Part shown: positions 37,567-49,564 of the stretch, piece by piece
Numbering within the stretch: the stretch's first letter is position 1
Layout: each line of letters begins with the position of its first letter
Origin: Archilochus colubris
Lineage: Eukaryota; Chordata; Aves; Apodiformes; Trochilidae
Assembly: GCA_023079485.1 (NCBI GenBank)
Contig: CM041083.1
Coordinates: 157,126,552 to 157,190,551 of the forward strand
Reading direction: 5' to 3'
DNA: 64,000 bases
The notes under the pieces: generated by a model
The model's input: only the letters and a program-made list of their open reading frames with translations
The model's database searches: none
What the model was told of the DNA's origin: nothing
Translations under genes and position numbers: made by a program

Positions 37567-40500
37567 TATTACGAGCCTAATGGAAGTGTGAAGAGGGAAT
37601 TCAAGATGATATTTTACCTGAGAGGGGAAAAGTTGTGATTAAAACATTTCACTCCACTATGATAAAAAAATTCAGATATGAAATTATATTAGTCAATCAG
37701 AGAGGGAGAAGTGATTAAATTGATAATGGGAAGAATTTAATTATTTAACATTCAAGTAACTTTTTTTTTGGCTTGTGAAAAACCACTGTATTTCTGCATA
37801 CAAATCTGTTGGAATCCATGATTTATTGTTTCAATACACATAACTGGAATTTTCCTTGACATTGTAAGTTTCCTTTACATTTTAAGTGTACTCAACAGTT
37901 TGACAGTTGAGAAAAAACACCAGGAAATCTGTGAGTGGTCTTCAGAGATGAAATCACAGCTCTGTCATGAGATCACCCTTCAAGGAACTCATGAAAACTA
38001 CAGGAAAGAAGATCCCAGTTTTATCTCAGTTTAGCACCTAATATTAAAAATATCTGGAAAACAAAAGTAAACTTTGCTGCAAAAATACAACCATTTTTCA
38101 GAAGTCAAGCACAGGGAAATAATATTCTAAAATATGCCTTGACAACACAGATATTTCTGCATATAGAAAATACACCTTACACTTTTCAAATACTAATGTG
38201 TTGCTGATTTTTACAATTATTGTTAACCATTTAAAGGGAAATTTGACGATATGGGATAAACCAAATAAAAATAATATATATTAGAATAAGGAATAAAAGT
38301 GGTTTAAAACCTCTTGACTCCTGCTTTTTTATTAAAAGCACAAAGTTTCCTTCTTAATCCACTTAGTAAAAAACAGACAAAATTAAGTATATATTTCCTT
38401 GCTTGGTTATTGAACCTTCAAGGGTCTCCATTCTACTCAAATGTGTGATTAGGAAAACACTGTTAAAAAAGGAAAATAAATATTTCCAGCAGATGAGTTA
38501 TGAATAGAGGGCTTTAAGAAAAACTGTCATGATAATGATAGCATTTTAAGAGTAACAGTTCTGTCTGAACATTCATTTCCATAAATTAAAAGAGAGCATG
38601 CACTCTCTATATTGATAAAATGCTATAGAATTACAGGTACAACAAAGATAAAATGTATTCAGGAGTACCAATTGGATTTGTTACGGGCAAGTTGTTTTTC
38701 CTTGAGTCTTTTGAGTCACACAGTCTTGAAAACTTAAAACTGTGATGCAAATTAATCAGAATCAGCAATGGTGTTATAATGGTACATATTTGCTATATAA
38801 CAATATAACTGTTATCTTAACATTACCTAATTGTATTAAACATTTATTGCCAAAAAACCCAACCACCCCAGAACCTGACATGTTTCCTCAGCTCAATAGT
38901 TTATAACAAGATAGAGAGAATCTGTTATATTTGCATAATATAGTACATAAATAGCATGCCCATTACATAAATATAAATTATATTCTGAAATATATTCTAA
39001 AATTTTTAATCTAAAATGAGAAGACATTTAGTCTGCTGTATTTTACCTGTCTTCTCTGTGTTTCTATGAATGATTAAGTTAAGGAGTGCTAAAGAACAGT
39101 GAAATTAAACTCACATGCCTAACACCTTCTGGGAAATTTTAAAAGAAATCCTCCATAAACATTCATTTTAGAAATTTGTTCTCAAAGCAAAACTCCTGTT
39201 TAACTTTTACTTCTTATTGAAACACTTGTTCTTTAAAAATATTTGTTTAGAGTGTGGAAATTACATATTCCTCATTCACCAGTCAGCCCTAAGTAATGCA
39301 CATTATTGTTTTACTAGGAGTACATAACTTCAAAATTGGATCAACTCACAAATATTTGTGTTATGTTTGAGGACATTGGTTAAAACAAATAAATGAACAA
39401 ACAAATAAGTTAAACTGAGTATACACCTTGTTTTGTAATGAATTTTTAATCCAAGCCCACTTTGTATCTGATTTGTTCCTGTTTGTAAAAGTGTAGAAAC
39501 TCCAGGCCTTTGGTGCACCATGTAGAAATGTTACTTTAAATGCAGTCTTGAAAATACGACAGTGTAAGAGAAATCCGTAACACTGAAATGAAATTGTGCC
39601 ATTGTAGACACACCTGTCAGACATGTATTTTGCTTTTCTCTTGATACCTGCACTGGTTTAGAAGAGGAATCATATTTCAGGTGTTCCTACATTTCACATT
39701 GTACATTGCCAAATATACCTAAGAATATATCAAGATTCGTCTCTAGATGTGGAACCAAAAAAACCAATCATATGAAGAAAGTAAAAATTTTAAGACAAAC
39801 TGTTGTTGACAACTTCATGCATTGACTTTGCCTATTGATTTCATTCTACATTTTGGAAATTATTTCATCTCAGCGTGTCTGTTTTACAATAGATCTCATT
39901 ACTATGATTCAGTTATTCAGCTCAAGTACAATTTGTGAAAGATCAGATCCATCATTCTGTTATCTGGAACCTTAGAACAAACAGACATAAAATGCCCAAT
40001 ATTCTGACTAAAGCTATGCACACAGTGTATTTTATCTTTCATGTGACTGTCAGATTAGCAAATCTGGCTGTTTTCCCCAATAATATTACTCTTGTACTAT
40101 TGTAAAGAAAAATTATGGTTTATGTTTAATATATTTTTTGCACTGTTTAAACTAACTACATGGCAAAGTGTTGTTAAGAGCTACTACAGCAAAGATTAAT
40201 TGCAAGTACTAAAATGAGACTAATATACATGGGAATAATGGTTACCCCTTCTCCAAAAGTTATTTATTTTTTTTTAATTCTGCTAACAGCTGAAATAGAA
40301 GGCGAGTGACATTTGGAGAGGCCGGCAGGCAGGACGGCAACTACAGTTTGGCAAAGTAATTTGGATAGGATTCATCTGACCAACCACAGATACCTACATC
40401 TGCATAGTCCTTCCTAGAGCAATGGAAAGAAAGAAAGAAAAAAGCACTTGCAGGATGAGGATCATTCAATGCAAAAGTGAACATTTATCTTAGGCCAGAT

Positions 40501-41825
40501 GGGCGATGCTCTGGAAAAACTTATTTAGTTACTTTGCAGGCACCTGCATAGTAGACGTGTAGAGCCAGATGGAAACGATACCCTCCCTTCTGCTCACAGG
40601 GGATGGTGAGAGCTTTATTTCATTCAGTGTCCTTATACATCTTCTACTTTGAAAAAGCAAAAATCATTCAGTTTCCCTCACCACAGTCATCCACCTCTGG
40701 AAGAGCAAGGACATTCAGCTACAATGAAAAATCTTTTCTGGCACTGAGGAAAGTCCATTGTCTATTGAAGGAGGAGTGGGTAGCTCCTGTGTTCTGCTTT
40801 TGTCGCAGTGGTCCCTGTAGTTCATTTCTCTTTAAGCAGTGCTCTGTTTAGAGGACAGGCTCAACCACTGAGTTGACTGGCCAGAGGGACTCTATCATAG
40901 GTCACAGGAGTAAAATGTTATTTGTTATTCATGTTTAGTAAGTGGAAAGCATTTGCCTATTGCTAAAGAGGTGTCCGCTGTTTTTACTGATCACACAATA
41001 GTATTGGCAATGAGTGCACAAATCAATACACAGACTATTCCTCCTTGTGCAGCAAATTTTATTGCACTGCTGGTATTTTTGACCTCTGGGAGTGAACTCA
41101 ATGCTTTTGGTGGGCCCATGGGGAGAGCATATTTGTAAAGTGCTGCATTAATTCACTACAGGAACAACTTTCTGCTCTACTAAAACAGACTTTTGGTAAA
41201 ATCAAAGAGTCTCTCCTCCAAATATCCACACATAAAGAAAACAAATTGTTCTGTCAATACTGGAACTAATGAGTTTATTTTCCACTGGACTTTTTTCTGT
41301 GTAGCCTGTACCTTTCTACTACAATAATCTTCCATCCATGTGACACTCTCACCATAATGTCTTATCTGTCCCTCATACCATGAGAGCTCTGGGGTACTCT
41401 CAGTTGCTCACTGGGCCCATCCTCCTCACGAGAGTATTCTGTGAATTGTCTCATAACCCCAGAACCAGATCAGAAGATGGCATCCCTCAGCTCTCTGTCT
41501 GAAGCACATATTCATGCTGTTCAGTGACTAAAAAATTAAGTGTTTGTGGCTTTGCCTGTTCCTCTGTGGGAGAATTACTCCATCATTTCCACCTGCCATT
41601 TCCCATTGTGTGAAAAAGAATTTCTTTGCATGTTTTTATGTATTTTGACTCACATTCATATGCCAGTGGCCAATCGAAAGACAAATTTTAGATTAATATA
41701 AAGCAGACAATCTTCCTGGGAAAATAGGAAGGGCTCTTGATATTTTTCTGGTTACTATTTTTGCATCTTACCTTTCTCTTCTGTAAAGCTTGTTCAGCAA
41801 CTATCTCTTGCAGCTTCTCTCACCT

Positions 41826-41931
41826 CAGAATCACAACTGAGAAGCAAAATCACCTACACAATTATTTAGGTGGGAAAGGAGCTTATGAGGAGATCTAGTG
41901 CAAGCCCCTTGCTCAAGCAGGCTCACCAAGA
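41826..41931 (-). mobile_element. Old CR1 3' fragment
   Basis: The plus strand reads AGAATCACAACTGAGAAGC, then TTTAGGTGGGAAAGGAGCTT, then GATCTAGTGCAAGCCCCTTG and CTCAAGCAGGCTCACC. The last blocks match the complement of a CR1 subfamily whose tail has GATCATCTAGTCCAACCCC followed by CTGCTCAAGCAGGGTCACC. The octamer has decayed to AGAATCACA. It is short, highly diverged and long dead. Confidence 0.75.
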
Positions 41932-43748
41932 ACTATTCAGAATACCTTGTTTTATATAAGGTATTTTAGAAAGCTACACCCTCATTTGAATCATAAAGAC
42001 AAAAACTTAGCTTAGCTTAGGCCAAACCCAGACCTTCCTGCACTTCTCTGAATGTAATTAAAATGCATGTAAAATATTTCCTATGGATAAACGGTACCCA
42101 ATATGAGCAAGTATTTAGGATTTCAGGTACCATGTAGAACAAGTATTTGATAACCAGGTTACCACTGTGTCCAGAATACACGTGACATTACGAATGAAGG
42201 TCACTTGCAGCTCTGTTTTGAGTCTATGCAAATTATTATGTATCAGTGTACTGCCATGGACCACTCAGCTCTGATTGTCACATAGTTCCCCATAAAAAAC
42301 CCCAAACAAACAACTTATATCTCCTGTTTTGATCCTGATCCTTTTTTGATCCCTGCCTTTGGGACTTGTGGGTTTTGGAGCATGAGTATTACTTGATATA
42401 GTCAAGTGGAAGATGCATAAAAGGAAATTTTGGTTTCTTAAAAGGAAGAAATTCTGCACTGTGTGGTTGTGTAATTTCCATTCCTGGAATACTCAACACA
42501 TGCCTGGAAAGAGCTATGGGCAACTTGCTGTAATTTTAAACTGGCCTTGCTCTGAGAAAGGGGATACACCAGATGACTTGTAGTGGTGCCTTAAATATAA
42601 AGTATGCTATGAAATTATACAGGGGGAGGGAGGAATTAGGGATAGCATTTATTCCCACCCTCTTTTGTTTTCACTTGCTTCAAATTCTATCCATCTCTTT
42701 CTTTTACACAGGCACCTGTTTCCATTGCAAGTGGGCAAGTAAAGGGCTTCATACAAGAGGAATACTTCCATCTGGGAGGCATTGCCACGTGTAGCAGAGC
42801 TTTGGCCACAGGACACTAAAATAACAGGGCCATAGGAACCTAAATAGGTCAGTAGCTTATCTTTGTGCTAGCTTCTGGATAAAACCTATGCAGCTGCTCT
42901 TTATAGTGTCAGGCCCCTGGTCCTGTACAAGCCTAATGGTTTATGGCAACAGATTCAGTTAGTCCTAAATAAATTTGCTATATCACACTTCCCACGACCT
43001 AAGAAAGAATGTATAAAGCAGTGAAGAAAACAGATATAAATGGATATGTATATTTAATTATATATCAGAAGCAAGTAAAGATGAAGGCTGGAGCTCACAC
43101 AGGCGAATGTGAGCCCGCTTTTCAATGGCCCAGGGTGATGCTGGATAAAATCCTTTTGGCACAGGAAATGTCCTAATCTGAAGTTTCTATCTTGTAGTAA
43201 TTCTTTAAAAGCAAGAGAAAGAAAAACACACAATAGATGACAGATGACAACTAAAACATTTGAGCTGAAAGCTCTGTGCTAGCAGACCTCATAGAAAATT
43301 GTAGGACTTTTCAGTAATCTCTGATACTGGAGAACTGACTTGGTCAAAATTGCTGAGGAGAACTAGAGATTCTAAGTGTCCTCGTGTCCCTGCTGCAGCA
43401 TGCAGCATAGATTATATCAGCTCTAGAGTACATGCTACACTGAAATGTATTATATTAGCATATCCCAAATTTTAATTAATTTGAGGTCTAGAAGAAAAGG
43501 AACAAATTATAATCTGATATCTGCTTAGTTTTTTTCATTTTTTGAAAGGGGAATACAAATCAGCGGAAGACATTTGTTTATTATTGGTTTAAGGGTTCAG
43601 AATCTGCTGCAGAAGAGAACGAGAAGGCATTAACAGAGCTCCTGGAGATAAAGACACCTACATTGTTATTGAATTCATGTGGTGTTGAGTAAAAACAGAT
43701 GTGCAATGAGCCAAGCATGAGACAGTTTGGTAGCAGTTTGGTAACTCC
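41932..43748. other. Unique non-coding DNA, no gene seen
   Basis: Nothing recognised apart from short chance frames. It is bounded by two CR1 fragments of opposite orientation. Confidence 0.5.
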
Positions 43749-43788
43749 AAAAAGAAAGAAAGAGAAAAAAACCAAACAAACAAACTAG
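43749..43788. repeat. A-rich low-complexity tract
   Basis: Purine-rich AAAG repeats followed by (AAAC)n, directly upstream of the CR1 copy at 43794. The A-rich context fits a preferred insertion or slippage site, but no target-site duplication could be established by eye. Confidence 0.75.
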
Positions 43789-43793
43789 AGAAA

Positions 43794-44028
43794 GAGTAGA
43801 TTCACTTTAGATGCCAGAAAAAAGTTCCTTACCATGAGGGTAGTGGAAAGATGGAACAGGTTGCCCAGGTAGACAGTTGAGGCCTCATCCCTGAATATAT
43901 TCAAGGGGAGGCTTGATGAGGCTCTGAGCAACCTGATCTAGTTGAGGGTGTCCCTGCTTACTGCAGGGGGGTTGGACTCAATCACCTTAAAGGTCCCTTC
44001 CAACCCAAATTATTCTATGATTCTATGA
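43794..44028 (+). mobile_element. CR1 LINE 3' end, plus strand
   Basis: A sense-oriented tail ending TATTCTATGATTCTATGA. It begins in the C-terminal ORF2 part (AGTTCCTTACCATGAGGGT, GGAACAGGTTGCCCAGG), and the frame ends RLDEALSNLI with TAG, the usual terminus of this CR1 subfamily. The 3' UTR then has GTGTCCCTGCTTACTGCAGG, GGGTTGGACTCAATCACC and AAAGGTCCCTTCCAACCC. About 235 bp are kept, 5'-truncated. Its tail blocks differ from those of the 31990 copy, so this is another subfamily. Confidence 0.95.
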
Positions 44029-45035
44029 AAAGAAAGGTAGTTGCAAGACCTCAGGTTTCCATTCAGTGACTGGTCACCAGTGGATCACCAGCACATGACT
44101 TTAACAGGTTGCTTCAATAATGTGAAGAGCCATGGTTACCTCTTTCCTAAGGATTTCTTTCTGTTTGCTGGCACCGAAACCTCATTCTGTCACAGTTTCT
44201 AGACTGCCTGTTCTTCATGTGGCCACAATTTACAGTATTTCCAGGGATAAATTGTTCCAAAGATGTTCCTGGCCCATTCTACACTCCACTTATCTTCCAA
44301 CAGATGCAGGTTTAAATTATTGCTCACTGCAAACATTGCAGCAGCCATGGGTTGCTGTTAGTGCTCTCACCTCTGGACCAAACAGATACAGCCACAAAAG
44401 CCTTTACTTTTCATTGTATTTAGTTGTGTTTATTTGTTGTTGCTTTCCTCATTGTAGCTAACTATTATTCAAAATTGAATTTACTTAGCAGGTTGGGTTT
44501 TTTTTTCTTTCCCTAGAATAATCACAGTAATAATTTCTGTCCTGTTAGAATTGTTGATGTGCAGAGCTAATGACTAGAAGGTCACCTGCTCTCTTGAAGT
44601 GATTGGGCCCTCCAAACCAAGAAACTAGGGATTCATTTCTGCCAAATCTTGGAAATAGTTCATCCCCTGAGCATTTTATGTTTATCACAGGAATATTTAA
44701 ATCTTCCTTGCTGAATGAGCCCTTATACCCAGTTATGTCACTGGATATAACACTGCTCTGCAGTCCAGAGAAGGATTCATACTTCCAGACAGAATATATG
44801 AGATTTCCTCTGCTAAGCACTCAGGGAAAAATTAAGATTGGAATAAGGACATGATGAAATTTTTGACCTTCTTTTGTTTTCCTAACTATGAGGCATAAAA
44901 GCAAATAAGTCTGAAAAGAATTAAAGTACATTTCAAATAGAAGTGCTGAAAACAGAAGGAGTACACTGATGCAGTGGAAATATATCAGTTTAATGCCATT
45001 TTTAGACTCATCACACCAAGAGCTGGACAGTTTTT

Positions 45036-45049
45036 AAAATAAATAAATA
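45036..45049. repeat. (AAAT)3 microsatellite
   Basis: Short AAAT/AAATA repeat. Confidence 0.7.
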
Positions 45050-46663
45050 GGAAGTTGCTTTAAAAAGAGGATCTTAACTACAAAATCATTATTTTGTTAT
45101 CAGAGAATGGCAAATCCCTCTAGCAGATGCCCAGCTTCGTATTTCTTTAATAGTTGGAGGTACTGTAAAGCCTGAATTGGGTCAAAATGCTTTTAACCTG
45201 GTTGAAAAAAATCTTAGGATGGGATTGTTCAATGTTATCAATTCTTCATTTTCTATTACCAGAAATCCCGTTTGGGAGTTTCAATATATGAAAGGTAAAA
45301 AGATCACAAGGCAACACAGAAGCAGGTAAATATTGACAGATCCAAAGCACACACCAGTGTCCTACTGAGAGTTAAAACAACTGCCTGTGCTGCTCAGGGA
45401 CTGAGTCAATCCTATGGATGGGAGCTGTCAGGGTAAAACTTTCGCTGTTTTCTCATTTTTGCTGTATAAATGTGTTCCTTCTATTAGATTTCTTTATCCC
45501 TTTTAGCCTTTCTAAATGACAATTAAGTCTGCCTACCCTATCAATAGCAGGTAATTTATTTGTTTCTACAGCTGAGCTTGACCTTCATTGATTTTATTGG
45601 AGTAATTTGCTGGAAATGATTTTTTAATGTTAGATTTATTACAGAGGCACTTCATTGTCAGATAAATGAAGTAAATTGTATTTTAAAAGTAGCAAAATGA
45701 AAGAACCAATGAAATTTGAATGAGTTTTTTACAAGCATATTATCTCAAAAGGTCCCTTATGCATCTCTTCTATGAACCCCACTTTGCAAATGAGATTTTG
45801 TTCTTGTCTTGTGCCATGCCAGCTTCCCAAAGCATAAACCTGAACACCACAGAAACAGACCTAGGTGCTGAGACTTATATGAAGAAATATTTTAAAAAGA
45901 GATTTTTGATTAGTTGGTGTATTTATCCTTTTATTGCCTGTCTCCCTGTTTTCAAACCCTTTGCTTTTTCTGTTTTAACTGGCTGCAGATTTGTGCAGCA
46001 GTCCAGTACCTCTTGCAGTTGTTCAATTGCTCTGTGTGAAGACACTGGAAACTGTCCTGAAGAACAGTAAATTACAAATAACCACCTTTACCTTTCAGAG
46101 TAGTTAAAACTCAGATTCTTAGGTGAGCATGACAAAGATATAAATTTCCACTTTATTTAGATTAAAACAAAAGGATTTGCTAGTTTGTGTTCACTTCATC
46201 TGCTGTTCTTGTGCCCAAAAAATATTGCCATGATATGCTACACTAAAGAAAATTTATTTTCAAGCATTTCCCCTGAGGCATTTCAATTCTGTGCAGTGTC
46301 ATTGAAGGGCTCTCCCTTCAAGACATGGTTGCAGCCCTGCAGGACAGACAATGATGCTGAGAAGTATTGGCATATCCTGTGCTCCTGAGTACCACTTCCC
46401 TCCTGCTGCCATCACTCTGTTATGGAACTAACAGGATATTTACTGTTACTCTGAGGTTCATGACACTTGAGTAAAATGGGTGTACACACAGCCTTCATCT
46501 GCTATTAAATCAGTCTATTTAAATTGCAGGCTCATCTGCACATGGATCACCTTCTACTCTGTATCTGTGCAGTGCTTAAAACACCAGACTGAAAAAGCAA
46601 AGGGACACCTTTAACTTTCTTACTTGTGCACTACCACAATATGTGATGTAACAAGAACAGAAA

Positions 46664-46687
46664 CAATAATAATAATGACAATAATAA
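46664..46687. repeat. (AAT)n microsatellite
   Basis: AATAATAATAATG followed by ACAATAATAA; an imperfect trinucleotide repeat. Confidence 0.85.
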
Positions 46688-47491
46688 CCTGGCAAGAACT
46701 ACTGCAATTGGATTTGTTTGCATGAACAAGAAAGGTGTCCCTTTAAATTCACTAGGTTTTTGTCTGTTTGTTTTTAGGTTGAGTTCATTTTTCAGGGCAG
46801 ACAGCAAAATTCAGACATGTAAAAGTTGTATTTAGACATCTAAATAAAAATATCATGACTGTCAAAGCCAACATTCATATTAAGAAAACCCAATGTACAG
46901 GTACCATTTAGTCAGACAAGGTCCTGAGTGCTCTAACCACTATTTTTTCTTAAATAACCAAAGATTCCTTTATCAGTTTTGGGCAGGAGCCTCTGAGACA
47001 CTCACATGGCACTTCAAAAGAGGGATTCCTTGTTCTTTATCTGAGCAAGAACTGTGAAACAGCACAAATGAATGCATTAATCACTGGAGTCACCAACCAG
47101 TTCCTAATCTAGGAAAAAGAAAACCAGACGGGTTTTGGACATCTTAATGCTCTGGACATGCATGTCTCTGATCTGTCAGTTAAGTGAGGGATTTCCAGAT
47201 GTTCTTTTGCACTTGTCCCCAAGTTAGATTAAGCATCTTTCTACTTATTGCTCTTCTGAGGATCCTCGATGCATCTAACTTCTCATATGTTTCCTACCTG
47301 GCTCCTGATCCATAGAACTCAACTTATTTCTGACAGCCTGGTCCTGCCAGAACATAGATGTCTCTAGAAGAGTTCTGTGCCCAATATTTTTTTAAACAAG
47401 GTGACTATCATATTTAATCTGAATTTAGTGTAACTTTTGGCATCTAGATATGAATATGTTCAGGTTTTTTTGGGATTCATAGGCAATTCAT

Positions 47492-47513
47492 ACAAAAACA
47501 AACAAAAACAAAC
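47492..47513. repeat. (ACAAA)n / (AAAC)n repeat
   Basis: Alternating ACAAAA and ACAA units, about 22 bp. Confidence 0.8.
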
Positions 47514-47989
47514 AGATGATGAGTAGCTATGTGATAAGAAGTCCTTTCTGCTATTTAAAAAGCATGTGAAGAGGCTTCTGTAAAATGCATGTCCATGTCT
47601 AGTTTTATTTCATGCTGTGAATTTTCTGAAGATCATATTTTTGAAGATCATTTGTGTATGAAGTGAAACTTTAAAAAAAAACCAAGCATGAAAAAGGTTG
47701 AATACAAAACCTAGAGTGCTTTCCTTTTAAATTTCCTTGCTTGTTACCTGTCTCTGTTTCTGCCACCATTATTGATATAAGGAATCCATCAACATATATT
47801 TATGGATGGTTAAGAAAGGCTGACCTTTCCTTTGCAGGTACAAATAGGTAGTTCTTCAGAGGTTGTAAATGAATGACAAGATAATTCTATCCATTTAATA
47901 TGGAAGTGATGTTGATAGTATCATTCTTCTCATGTTTGAAACGGGAAAGTATAGAGACCTTTCTCTCTCACTCTGTTCTGCTTTATGTG

Positions 47990-48560
47990 ATAGATTTTCT
48001 CTCTGACTAATTGCTGTCACATTAACCTGCACTATTTCATCCTTCAGAGCTGTCAAGATAATGACGATAATCGAAGTGGCTCATTGTAGGTAAAGGAAAT
48101 TATACGAGCAAAGTAATATCATAAAACAGTGTTTAAATATTTTAATTTCATTTGTCAGGGCTGCCCCAACACTTCATTACACATATAACCATGTCTCATC
48201 AGTGGAATTAGTACATTATTCATTACTGTTAATTATTTTCACATAATGGCTGCCCTGATATATTTAACCTCCACATTATATCACAGATAATGGGCCTGTA
48301 AAATTGAATTGTGTGAAGAGCGGAGTTCTAAAGCTCATTTGCAGAACATCAAAGAACAAAGAAGAGGAAAAGAATTCTAAATGGAATATTTCGCCCAGCT
48401 GGGGCCAAACATTTGTTTCTGTCTGATTTGCATACAGAAAATAGGTGGTTCAGAAGTGGTTTAACATTGTACGTGGTTTCTGCTCCTATTACACAGCCAA
48501 TTAGAATTTGTTAATGTCCCAGCTGTTTGAGACAACTTACCAACCACTCTTTTGTCTGAG
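47990..48560. promoter_or_regulatory. Possible conserved non-coding element
   Basis: A 570-bp repeat-free run with clustered developmental-type motifs: ATTACTGTTAATTATTTTC, CACATAATGGCTGCCC, CTGATTTGCATACAG (octamer-like), CCCAGCTGGGG and AGCCAATTAGAATT. The texture (balanced composition, TAATTA, E-box and octamer cores together) is like known vertebrate gene-desert enhancers. Conservation cannot be shown from one sequence, so this is a motif-based guess. Confidence 0.3.
48048..48089 (+). other. Candidate 42-nt microexon
   Basis: An acceptor ends ATTTCATCCTTCAG at 48047, and a donor GTAAAG begins at 48090. Between them are 42 nt. One frame (offset 1) is open throughout, AVKIMTIIEVAHC with one base before and two after. 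Another frame ends exactly in TAG at the donor. It lies in the conserved-looking segment. No product is recognised and the splice pair may be fortuitous. Confidence 0.15.
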
Positions 48561-49537
48561 TGGCAGTGAGGTGGAAAGTTAAGAAGGGAAGTAGAACTTT
48601 CTGAAGGACAAACCACAGAATTGTTTGGTATAATAAGGTGTCACTTACAGTTAGTACTTCTTTTGACAGATGTCCTTATTGTAGAAATAAATTATCTAAG
48701 CCTGCTGCTCAGGATCAAAATGACCCAAATCTGTGAGATTCCAATAGCACTCTGTTAATTACTTCATTTTCCCTGAGCTAGATTTTCTGATGCTGTCTGT
48801 CAGGTAGGACATGGAAATGGGAGAGGAGGAGAATGCAGCATCATGAACAAGACCAGTGCAGAAGGACTGGAGCACAGCAAGCTCTGTTGGCAGACCTGAT
48901 GGGCTCAATCCCACCCAACAGCTGAGCAAAGCATATTACCACCCAGTTGCCTCCAGCACTGCTTTGCCATCCAAGGGCTGATGTGTCCATATTGATCTTT
49001 CAGAGTATGGGAAACTAGAGGCTCCTTTTCCCTCCATGTGCTTTGCCAGGTGTTTTGGATTCAACCCCCAATAACACACAGTCATTACAGATATGAAATT
49101 TTGATATCATTTAGCTTTTGAGAAGTCAGCAGAGTTGCAAGAAAAAAAATCAGCTCTAAGTAGCAGTTTAAAGTCCACTGTATGTCCACTCTAACAGCAT
49201 GGACTTAACTGAATAGACACGTTTTTTCCTATTTAGAGGCTTATCCGTTATTCACAGATTCCTATGGACCTAAAAAGATATTGAAATCACTTTATGGAAG
49301 CAACATTTCCTCAACAGGTCAAGATGTTATAAAGGCAAAGGTCAGTTCAGAAAAAAAATACTTTCATACAGATTATGGGAATTTTCTTCAAACATTAGTC
49401 TCGGAGTGTTTGTGAACTTCTTTGTAAGTTCCCACATACCTATATGAAGCAGTTTTTGCTTTAATCAAAAATTTCGAGAGAATACTAAAAAATTCACACA
49501 CAAGATTGTACCTCTGTTCTATAGTAAATTTTGTAGG

Positions 49538-49564
49538 GTTTTTTTGTTTGTGTTTTTTTTTTTT
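49538..49564. repeat. T-rich (TTTTTTTG)n tract
   Basis: T-runs interrupted by single G residues, ending in a run of 12 or more T. Confidence 0.75.

Larger units (their letters stand above)
32254..41825. other. Unique non-coding DNA, gene-desert-like
   Basis: Nearly 10 kb with no recognisable gene and no clear transposon. The longest frames (for example 32426-32770 minus, which overlaps the CR1 flank) match nothing I know. It holds the TTA/TTG microsatellite at 36671-36720, a 14-bp perfect palindrome at 37553-37566 and several A+T-rich runs (33250-33310, 34969-34985). The absence of repeats over such a length may reflect selection or simply diverged sequence. Confidence 0.5.

Noticed and set aside
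44132..44461. 109-codon open frame on the plus strand
   Set aside because: Composition like translated non-coding pyrimidine-rich DNA; nothing recognised.
45720..46070. 116-codon open frame on the plus strand starting with ATG
   Set aside because: No family resemblance, poor start context and no supporting neighbours; treated as chance.
47200..47225. TTTTGCACTTGTCCCC resembling a microRNA seed region
   Set aside because: Does not match beyond the seed-like part, and no hairpin partner was seen nearby.
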